From Chloracidobacterium thermophilum B (GTDB lineage Bacteria; Acidobacteriota; Blastocatellia; Chloracidobacteriales; Chloracidobacteriaceae), in NCBI RefSeq assembly GCF_000226295.1, contig NC_016024.1, positions 1-64,000 on the forward strand: a stretch of DNA of 64,000 bases. Reading direction: 5' to 3'. The position numbers and the translations under genes were made by a program. The notes under the pieces were generated by a model. It did not search any database and was not told the origin of the DNA. It worked only from the letters and a program-made list of their open reading frames with translations. The first letter of the stretch is position 1. Every line of letters starts with the position of its first letter. Below, one piece after another: positions 56,250 through 64,000 of the stretch.

Positions 56250-58844
56250 TTGGCCGCGAACTGGGAAAAGATTCTGCTTACCTACCTGCACGACCCACCT
56301 GACAAGGCACTCGCCATTCGCGGACACGTTGACCGCGCCCGCCGGTATGCCGCCATTGTGGTTGGCGAAGAGGGAAGCTGCCACATCGAAGAAGCTGCTG
56401 CAACCGCCGATCCACTGGCCTCGGCGGTTGAACGCTTTCCCATGCCAACGGCCGGAAGAGATGGCGAGCGGGCCGTTGCCCCGAAAAACGGCCAACTGCG
56501 TATCTTCCATCCGCTATCGGCCGCTCCAAAAGACCTCAATGTGCCGCCGCTGAATGACGCCTTGACGCAGGCCGAGGAACAGCAGCTTCGGGCTATCGTC
56601 GGCGGTTTGCCCGCAAACGAACACTTCATGCGCCTGCTGGCCATCTGGCGGTTGTGGCCGGATGCGCTGGCGACGGTTCGCCCGTGCTTTGCGTTGCTCC
56701 CGGCAGACACGCGGACGCCAGACCATACCATCTGGCATCACGCCGACACGGCTGCGGCGTTTCGAGCGGCCCTTGACGCCGGCGGCGGAGAAGCCCTGCT
56801 CGCCTTTGCGCTGGGGCCTGTCCAGCGGTTTATCGAGGCGGCGCGAACCGTACGCGATCTGTGGTCAGGCAGCATGATCCTGTCGTGGCTGGCGTTTCAG
56901 GCGATGAAGCCCATCCTTAAAGACCTTGGCCCGACAGCGCTCATCTACCCTTCCCTGCGCGGTGTTCCGCTGGTGGATTTGTGGCTGCGCAACGCGCAAG
57001 GACTACAAGAGCAAGTGCCCCTGCCGCCAACCGAACTGCGGATGACACCCTCGCTGCCACACCGGTTTCTGGCCCTTGTGCCGTGGGGCAAGGACGGTAC
57101 GGCTGCCCAAGAACTGGCCAAAAGCTGCCGCCAGGCTGCCGATGCCGCCGTCAAGGCCCTGGCTGAGGCCGTCCGGGCAAAGCTCAAGCAACCTTTGGAC
57201 AACGCCTGCCAAGGGTGGGACAAGCGGTGGGACGCACAAATCGAAAACTACTTCAACGTTGCGACCGCTGTGCTGCCGCTGGGCGGCTCTGCCCAAACCA
57301 TTGACCAGAAGCTGGCGCGCCTGCTCACCGGCAAAGCTTCCTTCGAGGAAGCCTTTCCCAACGCGGCCGCCGTCCGTCAGCTTGCCCGCGCCATTCCCAA
57401 AGGTGATCAACCGGGCTACGACCAGGAACACGCCGGGCGCTGGCAGCATCAGGTCGAGCTGGCGCAGCGGTCGCTGGCTGCCCATCGCACCGTTCGCCAT
57501 GTCCCATCCAATCTACCGGTTCAGACTGGCGGGCGCTTTCCGCAGAAATGTACGCTGCTCGGAACCTTCGAGCAGATGGGGCCGGACGAACTCAGCGCAT
57601 CAAAGCAGTTCTGGAATACGCTTTCGGCGTCAGAGCAGGGCCTGAGTATCGAGGGCGTTCGCCTGCGGCCGGGTGAAGGCTTGTGCGCCATCGGGCTGGT
57701 CAAGCGATTTGCCGCGCCGGCCTTTCTGAAAAAGGAACTGGAGCTTTCAACGGACGACCTGCGTTTCCCGGATACCTGGACTGTCGCGGCTGCTGACTGG
57801 TTGCGGCAGGCCGGAATTGACTGGCGGCGGGACTGGAGAAAGCCCTGGAACGGCAACTGGCTGTACTGGTCCCGACCGGACGAGAATCCCGAAGACGCCG
57901 ATTCCTGCCCGGCGGAACTTTGGAAAATCATCGCGTCGGCCAAAAAAGAACAGGGCCGGCCGCCGGTGTACTACGCCATTCTCAAGCTTGACGGCGATGA
58001 GCTTGGCGGCTGGCTGCGGGGTGAAAAGTCGCCGCCGGTGCGGGAGGTGATGCACCCTGAACTTGTCGCCTACTACGAAAATCTGCACCAGCAAGCCGGG
58101 CTGGACGCCAAACGCCCGGTCGGCCCGGCGCTGCATGCCGCCATCAGCACGGCGCTGGCCAACTTTGCCCTGCACATCGTCCCACAGGTCGTTGCCGAAC
58201 ACGGCGGAACGGTCATTTATTCCGGCGGCGATGACACCCTGGCGCTGCTGCCGCTCAGCACCGCCCTGGACTGCGCCCATGAACTGCAAGCTGCCTACAC
58301 AGCCGACTGGTACGAAAAAGACGGCCGCACCTACCTGCTCATGGGTTCGCTGGCTACGCTGTCGGGCGGGCTGGTGCTTGTTCACGCCAAGGACGATCTC
58401 CGGCTGGCATTGCAGGATGCCCGCCGCGCCGAAGAGCAGGCCAAGGATGCCGGCCGCGATGCCCTGGCCATAACCGTCCGCCGCCGGTCGGGCGAGCACA
58501 CAACAGCCATCTGTCCGTGGGGCTTTGTCCCGGTGGTGACGAAGTGGAAACAGGCGTTTCTTGCCGGGGCTTCGGATCGGTGGGCCTATCACCTGTACGC
58601 CGGGCGGCATACGCTGGCCGCCCTTCCCAGGGAAGCCATCCAGGCGGAGATACGGCGGCAGTTGGGGCGGGCGGAAAAGCCAATTCTCCCGCCTGATGCG
58701 CTCGTTGCGGATTTTGAGGCCTTCACGAATGCAAAGGTCGCTTCAGGGAGCCGCCCGCGTTTTGCTTCGGTCGGAGAGGCGCTCGGGCATTTTCTCACGC
58801 TCTGCCATACGGCGTCGTTTATGGCGCGTGGGGGAAGGGAATGA
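56250..58844 (+). CDS. cmr2: Type III-B CRISPR Cas10/Cmr2 (HD + palm/GGDD)
   Basis: Cas10 is the large subunit of the Cmr effector; on target RNA it makes cyclic oligoadenylates and, with an HD domain, can cut DNA. The TTG at 56250 is favoured by GGGAGG at 56236-56241 and gives 864 residues starting MAANWEKILLTYLHDPPDKA; ATG 56223 and TTG 56217 are alternatives. The HD pair (residues 14-15) and the palm motifs LKLDGDELG and IYSGGDDTL (659-662) are intact, so cyclase activity is expected. The zinc finger has only Cys434 (CTLLG) and Cys479 (CAIG), with the second cysteine of each pair replaced. It starts the Cmr operon. Confidence 0.93.
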   Translation: MAANWEKILLTYLHDPPDKALAIRGHVDRARRYAAIVVGEEGSCHIEEAAATADPLASAVERFPMPTAGRDGERAVAPKNGQLRIFHPLSAAPKDLNVPPLNDALTQAEEQQLRAIVGGLPANEHFMRLLAIWRLWPDALATVRPCFALLPADTRTPDHTIWHHADTAAAFRAALDAGGGEALLAFALGPVQRFIEAARTVRDLWSGSMILSWLAFQAMKPILKDLGPTALIYPSLRGVPLVDLWLRNAQGLQEQVPLPPTELRMTPSLPHRFLALVPWGKDGTAAQELAKSCRQAADAAVKALAEAVRAKLKQPLDNACQGWDKRWDAQIENYFNVATAVLPLGGSAQTIDQKLARLLTGKASFEEAFPNAAAVRQLARAIPKGDQPGYDQEHAGRWQHQVELAQRSLAAHRTVRHVPSNLPVQTGGRFPQKCTLLGTFEQMGPDELSASKQFWNTLSASEQGLSIEGVRLRPGEGLCAIGLVKRFAAPAFLKKELELSTDDLRFPDTWTVAAADWLRQAGIDWRRDWRKPWNGNWLYWSRPDENPEDADSCPAELWKIIASAKKEQGRPPVYYAILKLDGDELGGWLRGEKSPPVREVMHPELVAYYENLHQQAGLDAKRPVGPALHAAISTALANFALHIVPQVVAEHGGTVIYSGGDDTLALLPLSTALDCAHELQAAYTADWYEKDGRTYLLMGSLATLSGGLVLVHAKDDLRLALQDARRAEEQAKDAGRDALAITVRRRSGEHTTAICPWGFVPVVTKWKQAFLAGASDRWAYHLYAGRHTLAALPREAIQAEIRRQLGRAEKPILPPDALVADFEAFTNAKVASGSRPRFASVGEALGHFLTLCHTASFMARGGRE

Positions 58845-59971
58845 ACGGGGCGATGAAGACCGTCGGCTTGTGCCTGGAAGCACTTGATGTGCTGTTCTTC
58901 CGCGACGGACGGCCCTTTATGGACGGCACCGAGCAGATGCTCAGCGGTTTGCCGCTCCCGCAAACCCTGGCCGGAGCCATCTGCACGGCGCTCATGCAGG
59001 CTGCCGGCTGCGACTTCGGCCGGTTACGGCACGCGCTGGAAGAAGGAAAGCCGTTTGCCGAAGCCGTACGCGAAGCTTGCAGCGCGGAGGCGCACTGGAT
59101 CGGTGCGTTGGCCGTACGTGGCCCCTGGCTGGCCCGGTGGGACAAAAACCCCGCTACGCCATGCGAAGTGCTCGTGCCGGCGCCGGCGACGCTGCACCGG
59201 GCCAAAGGGAAAACCGGCGGCCAACAGCTTTTTGCCCTGGCCCCCCTGCAGGAAGAACTCCCCGGCTGGCACCCTGTGCCGGAAGAGCAACGGCGTCCGC
59301 TGTGGCTCAAAGAAGCGGTCGTCACCGAGCCGGTCGAAGGCTATCTGACGCCCGCCGGGCTGTCCCACTTTCTCGAAGGCAAACCGGTTTCTGCGACGGA
59401 AGTTGTCCCGGCAGGCGATTTGTTCGGACTGGATTACCGCATCGGCATCGGCATTTCGCCCGAACGCCTGGTGAGTGAGGAGTCACAGATTTACGGACGT
59501 GGTTTTCTGGCGCTGAAGCAGGGCGTGTTTCTCTATGCCGAAGTGTGCCTGCCGGACGACGCGCCAGCGGGCGCGCTGGACAAGTTGACAACCCTGGCTT
59601 TTGGCGGTGAAAGCCGCCACGTGCTGTGCCACCGGCTGAAAGAACCCTTTGCCTGGCCGCGTGAAGTCCCTTCCACAGAAGGGCAGAAGCCGCTGGTACT
59701 GCTGACGACCCCGTGTGTGTTTGCGCACGGCTGGAAGCCAGAGGCGTTCACCGGCCGCCTGGCGGCCGCTGCCGTGTCCGGTTCAGTCGCGTTTTCCGGC
59801 TGGGACCTGGCGCGCGGCGGGCCCAAACCTACGCGCTTTGCCGTCCCGGCCGGAAGTGTCTATTTCCTGGATGACCTGCCGGACGATGCCCCGTTCCTGC
59901 TGGCGGAAACGGAGGACGACCGTCGGCAGGGCTGGGGATGCTATGTGAGAGGAGTGTGGAACCATGTCTGA
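58841..59971 (+). CDS. cmr3: Type III-B CRISPR RAMP protein Cmr3
   Basis: Cmr3 (Cas5 group) binds the 5-prime crRNA tag and pairs with Cmr2 at the base of the complex. The 376-residue product has the Cmr3 N-terminal signature LEALDVLFFRDGRPF, followed by GLPLPQTLAGAICTALMQ and a late RRQGWG segment. Its ATG overlaps the cmr2 stop (ATGA) after GGGGAAGGG, so translation is coupled. Confidence 0.92.
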   Translation: MNGAMKTVGLCLEALDVLFFRDGRPFMDGTEQMLSGLPLPQTLAGAICTALMQAAGCDFGRLRHALEEGKPFAEAVREACSAEAHWIGALAVRGPWLARWDKNPATPCEVLVPAPATLHRAKGKTGGQQLFALAPLQEELPGWHPVPEEQRRPLWLKEAVVTEPVEGYLTPAGLSHFLEGKPVSATEVVPAGDLFGLDYRIGIGISPERLVSEESQIYGRGFLALKQGVFLYAEVCLPDDAPAGALDKLTTLAFGGESRHVLCHRLKEPFAWPREVPSTEGQKPLVLLTTPCVFAHGWKPEAFTGRLAAAAVSGSVAFSGWDLARGGPKPTRFAVPAGSVYFLDDLPDDAPFLLAETEDDRRQGWGCYVRGVWNHV

Positions 59972-60890
59972 ACCCGTAGCCGCCAACGCGAACGCCGCTT
60001 TGCAGCGTGCCGCCGCCCTGCTGTTTATCCATGCCCAGACAGGTCTGCATCCCGGCTCGGGCACGGCTTTGGGAACTGTGGATTTGCCGGTACAACGTGA
60101 GCGCCATACGCAGTGGCCGGTCATTCCCGGCTCAACGCTCAAGGGCATTGTGCGCGATGCATGCCGCCGGGCTGCCGGCAACAACGGTGATCTGTTCGCT
60201 GTCTTCGGCCCGGAAACCGCCGAGGCCGGCAAGCACGCCGGGGCGCTGAGCATGACCGATGCGCGCATCCTGGCTTTTCCGGTACGTTCCCTGCGGGGCG
60301 TCTTTGCCTGGGTGACGTGCCCGGCCGTACTCGAACGGCTTCAGCGCGATCTGAAACTGGCTGACCTGGGCAACGCCGGCTTCAGGCTGCCGGCTGAACC
60401 GGGGAAAGACAAAGCCCTGTGCCATGCCGACAGCCCCCTGCTGGTTGGCGGCAAACAGTTGGTGCTGGAAGAGTTCGAGTTTGAACGCACGGGCGATGCC
60501 AATGATCTGACGGACTGGCTTGCCGTGCGGGCCGTAGCTGACGAGGCAACGCAAAAGCGGCTGCAAAGCCATCTGGTCGTGCTGCACGACGACGACTTCA
60601 CGCATTTTGTCCGCCATGCCACCGAGGTCGTGGCCCGCGTCGGCCTCGATTACGAACGCAAGACGGTCAAGGAAGGCGCGCTGTTTTACGAGGAGTTCCT
60701 GCCGGCAGAGACGCTGTTTTATGCCGTGGTGCTGGCCAGCGCCAGTCGCCGCAACGGCCACAGCCAGTCAGCCGGCGACGTTCTGGCGTACGTACAGTGC
60801 CATACCCCGCCCTACCTGCAAATCGGGGGCGATGAAACCATTGGCAAGGGACTCTGCGCCGTGCGGCTGGTCAACGGAAAGGAGGCGTGA
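59964..60890 (+). CDS. cmr4: Type III-B CRISPR RAMP protein Cmr4 (backbone, RNA cleavage)
   Basis: Cmr4 (Cas7 group) repeats along the crRNA and cuts target RNA every six bases. The 308-residue protein has LHPGSGTALGTVDLPVQRERHTQWPVIPGSTLKG. Within this, His29 and Asp40 align with the His15 and catalytic Asp26 of the Pyrococcus furiosus Cmr4 sequence as I recall it, so target-RNA cleavage should be intact. The C-terminal glycine-rich loop QIGGDETIGKGL is typical. It overlaps cmr3 by eight bases and is preceded by GAGAGGAG. Confidence 0.94.
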   Translation: MSEPVAANANAALQRAAALLFIHAQTGLHPGSGTALGTVDLPVQRERHTQWPVIPGSTLKGIVRDACRRAAGNNGDLFAVFGPETAEAGKHAGALSMTDARILAFPVRSLRGVFAWVTCPAVLERLQRDLKLADLGNAGFRLPAEPGKDKALCHADSPLLVGGKQLVLEEFEFERTGDANDLTDWLAVRAVADEATQKRLQSHLVVLHDDDFTHFVRHATEVVARVGLDYERKTVKEGALFYEEFLPAETLFYAVVLASASRRNGHSQSAGDVLAYVQCHTPPYLQIGGDETIGKGLCAVRLVNGKEA

Positions 60891-60895
60891 GGCTT

Positions 60896-61297
60896 ATGGC
60901 AAGTCAACCAACACTTGACCAGCGCCGCGCCAGCCACGCCTGGGAAGCTGTGCAGCGCGCAAAGCAGAAGCAGGGCCCGCACCAAAAGCAGGAACCCAAA
61001 AAGTTCGGCGGACAGGCCAAAAAACTGCCCGTCCGTATCATGACGGCCGGGTTGGGGCAGGCGCTGGCGTTTCTGAAAGCCAAAGGTTATGCGCCGGGAC
61101 TGCTCGCCGAACTCACCGACTGGATCAACCAGCGGATGCCACCCCAGGGAAACGAGCCAAAAGACCTGCTGGAGCGCATTGTCAAAGGCAATGCCGATGT
61201 TCTGCGGCGGGCAACCGATGAAGTGCTCGCCTATCTCCTGTGGCTCAACCGCTTTGCCGAAGCCGAAGGACTGACAGAAGAAACAGAAGCGTCATGA
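60896..61297 (+). CDS. cmr5: Type III-B CRISPR small subunit Cmr5
   Basis: Cmr5 (Cas11 group) lines the inner face of the complex. The 133-residue helical protein has the family start TLDQRRASHAWEAV and ends in helices DEVLAYLLWLNRFAEAE. A Lys/Gln-rich insert (about 23-45) extends the first loop beyond compact Cmr5 proteins. The ATG at 60896 is ten bases after AAGGAGG; GTG at 60887 is too close to that site. Five bases separate it from cmr4. Confidence 0.88.
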   Translation: MASQPTLDQRRASHAWEAVQRAKQKQGPHQKQEPKKFGGQAKKLPVRIMTAGLGQALAFLKAKGYAPGLLAELTDWINQRMPPQGNEPKDLLERIVKGNADVLRRATDEVLAYLLWLNRFAEAEGLTEETEAS

Positions 61298-63681
61298 CCC
61301 AGCAGCTTGTTTTGCCCAAAAGCACATTCGAGCTATTCAAGCTTATCACGAGCACCCAGGTTCAGCATCCGGGCCTGCAACTCGACAAGTACAGCGTTCC
61401 GGGCAATCAGGAGGCACAAAAAAGCGCTCTGGAGGGGGTATGCCGTGTTCCCGGTGATTCGTCACTGCTCACAGAGCTGCTGGCGCGTCGGCAGGCTATG
61501 TTGAAGGCTCTGCCGGGCGGAAGCTGGTTTGACTGTACGACAACGGGCCCTTTGACGCTGCATCTGGCGCGGGCGACGGCGCTGGAAAACGCTGGTATCT
61601 GCCTGCATCCGATCTACGGCTTTGCCTACCTGCCCGGCAGCGGCCTCAAAGGGCTGGCGCGCGCCTACGCTGAAACCGTCTGGTTGCCGGCGCAGTCTGA
61701 CCAGCCGGCTGCCTGGCGGCAGATTGAGGATGTCTTTGGCTGGGCCCCCAACCCGGACCGTCGCCAACAGATTGCGAACAGCCATCATCCGGCCGCCGTC
61801 CGGCATCAGGACGACACCGACCCGGACTCCCCGGAGGTCAAGGCCGCATGTGGCAACGTTGTTTTTCACGACGCCTGGCCGGAATGCTGGCCCAGGCTGG
61901 TGGTGGACATCGTCAACAACCACCATTCCGGGTACTACCAGGAAACTCATCAACATCCGCCGGGCGACTGGGAAGACCCGGTACCCGTGTACTTTCTGGC
62001 CGTTGCGCCAGACGTGACCTTCACGTTTCCGTTGAGCAAGCGCCACCACGACGTTTCTGATGACCTTCTGGAACTGGCCCGGGCGTGGCTGCTGGGCGGG
62101 CTGTGTCATCTGGGCGCTGGCGCCAAGACCAACACCGGCTACGGGGCATTCAAGCCGGCGGAAGGTACGTTGCCGCCGCTGCCGGAGCACAGGCTGGAAA
62201 TCTTTGAGACCGAGCTGAAACTGACCTCGCCAGCCTTTCTGGCCGGAGCCAATCAGCAGCGTGAAGACTGCGACCTGCGTCCGGCGACGCTGCGCGGCCT
62301 GCTCCGCTGGTGGTGGCGCACCCTGCACGCCGGCGCGGTGGATGTCGCCACCCTGCGCACTCTGGAAGCTGCCATCTGGGGGGATACCAAAGGCGGTGCA
62401 GCGGTGCGGCTGGTTGTGGAGCGGGTTGCCAGCCCCAATCCACAGCCCTACAACAAGAGAGACTTGGCAAACTTCGACGACCGGAAGAAGAAATCCGAGT
62501 ACGGTATTCCCGAAGCCAACCCGGAAAAGACCACGCAGGGCCTGTGGTATCTCTCCTATGGAATGGACGAGTCCAGCCGCGAAGGGGAGAGAAAGCAGCG
62601 CCACTGGCTTGAACCGGGTGCAACCTGGCGGTTGCGGCTGGTAGCCCGTCCAACCCACTTTGTTGAGCCGGTGAAAACAGGGCAGAAAGCAAACCGCCAG
62701 GCAGACAAAGCCCAGCCGGTCAAGCACACAGCCAGGCCCATAACGGCCGACGAGGCACTGGAGCAGGCCAAAGCGGCCCTGTGGCTGCTGTGCCACTTTG
62801 GTGGCGTCGGCTCAAAGGCACGCAAGGGATTTGGCTCGCTTCAGGCAACCCAACTGGCCGATGGATACAGGCTGGAAACCTGCCGGCAAGCCGCAGAACG
62901 GTTGCGTGGACAGTTAGGGCTGGCAGCAAAACCTAACGCCATTGGACTGAGTCAAATGCTTGGCCCGGTTGAGGTTGATTTTTCCTGGCCGGATGTCTGG
63001 AGCGTACTCGACCAGGTGGGGTTTGCCTATCAGGCGTTTGCCAAAAAGTACAAGCATAAGCTGGAGAAGAAAGCCCTGGGGTTGCCCCGCCGGATTGGCC
63101 CACCCGTGCAGGGGAGCTTCACCCCCCGCCCGCCCGTCAAAGATCGGCATGCTTCGCCGGTGCACATTCACCTTGCCCCCCGTAAAGATGGCGAGCAGGG
63201 CTGGACGGTGCGCATCGTGGCTTTTCCGTCAGCATATCTTCCAGACTTGGGGACCAGCCGGAATTTCCTGCAAGCGTTTCTCCAGAAAGTTAAGAGCGAC
63301 TTGGAACAGCGTGCCAGCCTTTCCGCACCTGGCGGGCAGAAGCCGGCAGTGTCCAATCCGGCTGTGGGGAGCGCATCGGCGTCAACCACCTCATTTCCTT
63401 CCCCCGGAACCACGGTCAAAGCTGTGCTTCTGGAAGAGAAGACCAAAAAAGGCGGCTGGAAGGCGCGCCACCTAGACAGCCGCCGAGAAGGTCCGATTGT
63501 GAATACTAAAGAAGTGCCAGGCGACAAGCAGCCCGGTGAAGAGGTGGAACTCATCGTCGCCAGCGCTGGCGACTCACTGAGTTTTCGTTGGCCGACTGAG
63601 GAAGAAAAACAACGCGCCCAGAAAGCCCAGGACAAGACGAAAAAGGGCCCTGGCCATCAACCCAAAGGAGGTCGTCGGTGA
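61294..63681 (+). CDS. Fused Cmr6-Cmr1 RAMP protein with extra C-terminal domain
   Basis: This single 795-residue frame combines two normally separate subunits. Residues 1-295 are Cmr6-like: YGFAYLPGSGLKGLARAYAE, CGNVVFHDAWPECWPRLVVDIVNNHHSGYY and GAKTNTGYGAF. Residues about 302-525 are Cmr1-like: ELKLTSPAFLAGANQQREDCDLRPATLRGLLRWWWRTLH and GVGSKARKGFGSL. Residues 526-675 continue with a RAMP-like C-terminal part (RHASPVHIHLAP). A Ser/Pro linker leads to a small beta-rich domain (about 705-770: AVLLEEKTKKGGWKAR...VELIVAS...FRWP) and a basic tail. ATGA overlap with cmr5 couples translation. Cmr6 and Cmr1 sit together at the head of Cmr complexes, so the fusion is structurally sensible. Confidence 0.9.
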   Translation: MTQQLVLPKSTFELFKLITSTQVQHPGLQLDKYSVPGNQEAQKSALEGVCRVPGDSSLLTELLARRQAMLKALPGGSWFDCTTTGPLTLHLARATALENAGICLHPIYGFAYLPGSGLKGLARAYAETVWLPAQSDQPAAWRQIEDVFGWAPNPDRRQQIANSHHPAAVRHQDDTDPDSPEVKAACGNVVFHDAWPECWPRLVVDIVNNHHSGYYQETHQHPPGDWEDPVPVYFLAVAPDVTFTFPLSKRHHDVSDDLLELARAWLLGGLCHLGAGAKTNTGYGAFKPAEGTLPPLPEHRLEIFETELKLTSPAFLAGANQQREDCDLRPATLRGLLRWWWRTLHAGAVDVATLRTLEAAIWGDTKGGAAVRLVVERVASPNPQPYNKRDLANFDDRKKKSEYGIPEANPEKTTQGLWYLSYGMDESSREGERKQRHWLEPGATWRLRLVARPTHFVEPVKTGQKANRQADKAQPVKHTARPITADEALEQAKAALWLLCHFGGVGSKARKGFGSLQATQLADGYRLETCRQAAERLRGQLGLAAKPNAIGLSQMLGPVEVDFSWPDVWSVLDQVGFAYQAFAKKYKHKLEKKALGLPRRIGPPVQGSFTPRPPVKDRHASPVHIHLAPRKDGEQGWTVRIVAFPSAYLPDLGTSRNFLQAFLQKVKSDLEQRASLSAPGGQKPAVSNPAVGSASASTTSFPSPGTTVKAVLLEEKTKKGGWKARHLDSRREGPIVNTKEVPGDKQPGEEVELIVASAGDSLSFRWPTEEEKQRAQKAQDKTKKGPGHQPKGGRR

Positions 63682-64000
63682 ACAAGCCAAGCATTCTGAT
63701 CTGTACCGTTGGCACGAGTCTGTTTCAGCCCAACCTGGAAGCTTTGAAGAAAGGCCTGTCCAACGACGGTATCAAGCCGGAATACCGCCCCCTGGCCGAA
63801 GCCTACCAACGTGGCGACTGGCCGGGAGTTGCCAAAGCCCTGCGCCCTTTGCCGGCCAGTGACCGGGTGTGCGGCGCAGAGATCAACTCCATTGCCAGCC
63901 TGCTTGAGAAGGAATACATCCCGGCAGACTGTGGACTGTTTTTTCTTCACTCCAGCACGGACAAGGGACGCGACATCGCGGCCATTCTCAAGGATTACTA
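63678..64000 (+). CDS. CARF-domain CRISPR accessory protein, N-terminal part (cut by window end)
   Basis: A frame starts at GTG (63678) six bases after AAAGGAGG and overlaps the previous stop by four bases; it runs open to the window end (107 residues seen). The start KPSILICTVGTSLFQPNL is the TVGTSL nucleotide-binding motif of CARF proteins, and LFFLHSSTDKGRDIAA is the second conserved strand and loop. The pattern is like the APE2256/TIGR02619 CARF group. It could be a cyclic-oligoadenylate-activated effector such as Csx1/Csm6-like or a ring nuclease; the C-terminal domain that would decide is outside the window. Confidence 0.8.
   Translation, partial: MNKPSILICTVGTSLFQPNLEALKKGLSNDGIKPEYRPLAEAYQRGDWPGVAKALRPLPASDRVCGAEINSIASLLEKEYIPADCGLFFLHSSTDKGRDIAAILKDY

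Overview
The window reads as the start of a GC-rich bacterial chromosome, numbered from dnaA and followed at once by a replication origin. It best fits an acidobacterium, and a phototroph of the Chloracidobacterium type is my best guess. Pointers are a DUF2934 protein, acidobacterial-style secreted proteins, a plant/cyanobacterial-type carotenoid desaturase, a cyanobacterial-type lipase homologue and an SbtA/SbtB bicarbonate module. The genus is inference from gene content; no rRNA gene is present to settle it, and I saw no tRNA gene.

Layout. 0-1.7 kb: dnaA and oriC. 1.7-7 kb: exopolyphosphatase, a bicarbonate cluster (exported beta carbonic anhydrase, SbtA, SbtB) and a NYN-domain protein. 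7-19.5 kb: mixed housekeeping genes (acyl-CoA carboxylase beta subunit, folE, asnS, a Cys/Met PLP enzyme, a PBP4-type carboxypeptidase, tldD, alaS, trxA). 19.8-22.6 kb: a two-gene membrane glycosyltransferase operon. 22.8-30.8 kb: proteostasis and core genes tig-clpP-clpX-lon-engB-rho. 30.8-35.3 kb: glgA, lipase homologue, aldehyde dehydrogenase, TPR protein. 35.3-47.8 kb: a signalling stretch with two multi-PAS histidine kinases, a membrane-anchored PP2C phosphatase and a sigma-54 activator, plus a secreted repeat protein, a TIGR01777 epimerase and a DUF2934 protein. 47.9-51.8 kb: carotenoid desaturase, recA, HEAT-repeat protein. 51.9-56 kb: a lower-GC restriction-modification pair, a ferredoxin-domain protein and a zinc-type dehydrogenase. 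56.2-64 kb: a type III-B (Cmr) CRISPR effector operon that runs off the end of the window.

The Cmr operon is the most notable part. Its order is cmr2(cas10)-cmr3-cmr4-cmr5-[cmr6-cmr1 fusion]-CARF gene, nearly all joined by overlapping start and stop codons. Cmr6 and Cmr1, the two subunits at the head of the complex, are one 795-residue polypeptide that also carries a small extra C-terminal domain. Cas10 keeps its HD and GGDD motifs but has lost one cysteine of each CxxC pair in its zinc finger. The following gene begins with a CARF-type motif, so cyclic-oligoadenylate signalling is expected. No repeat array, Cas6, Cas1 or Cas2 is visible in the window.

The second functional unit of interest is the bicarbonate cluster. 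The carbonic anhydrase has a signal peptide, so it should act outside the cytoplasm next to a SbtA transporter and its PII-like SbtB partner.
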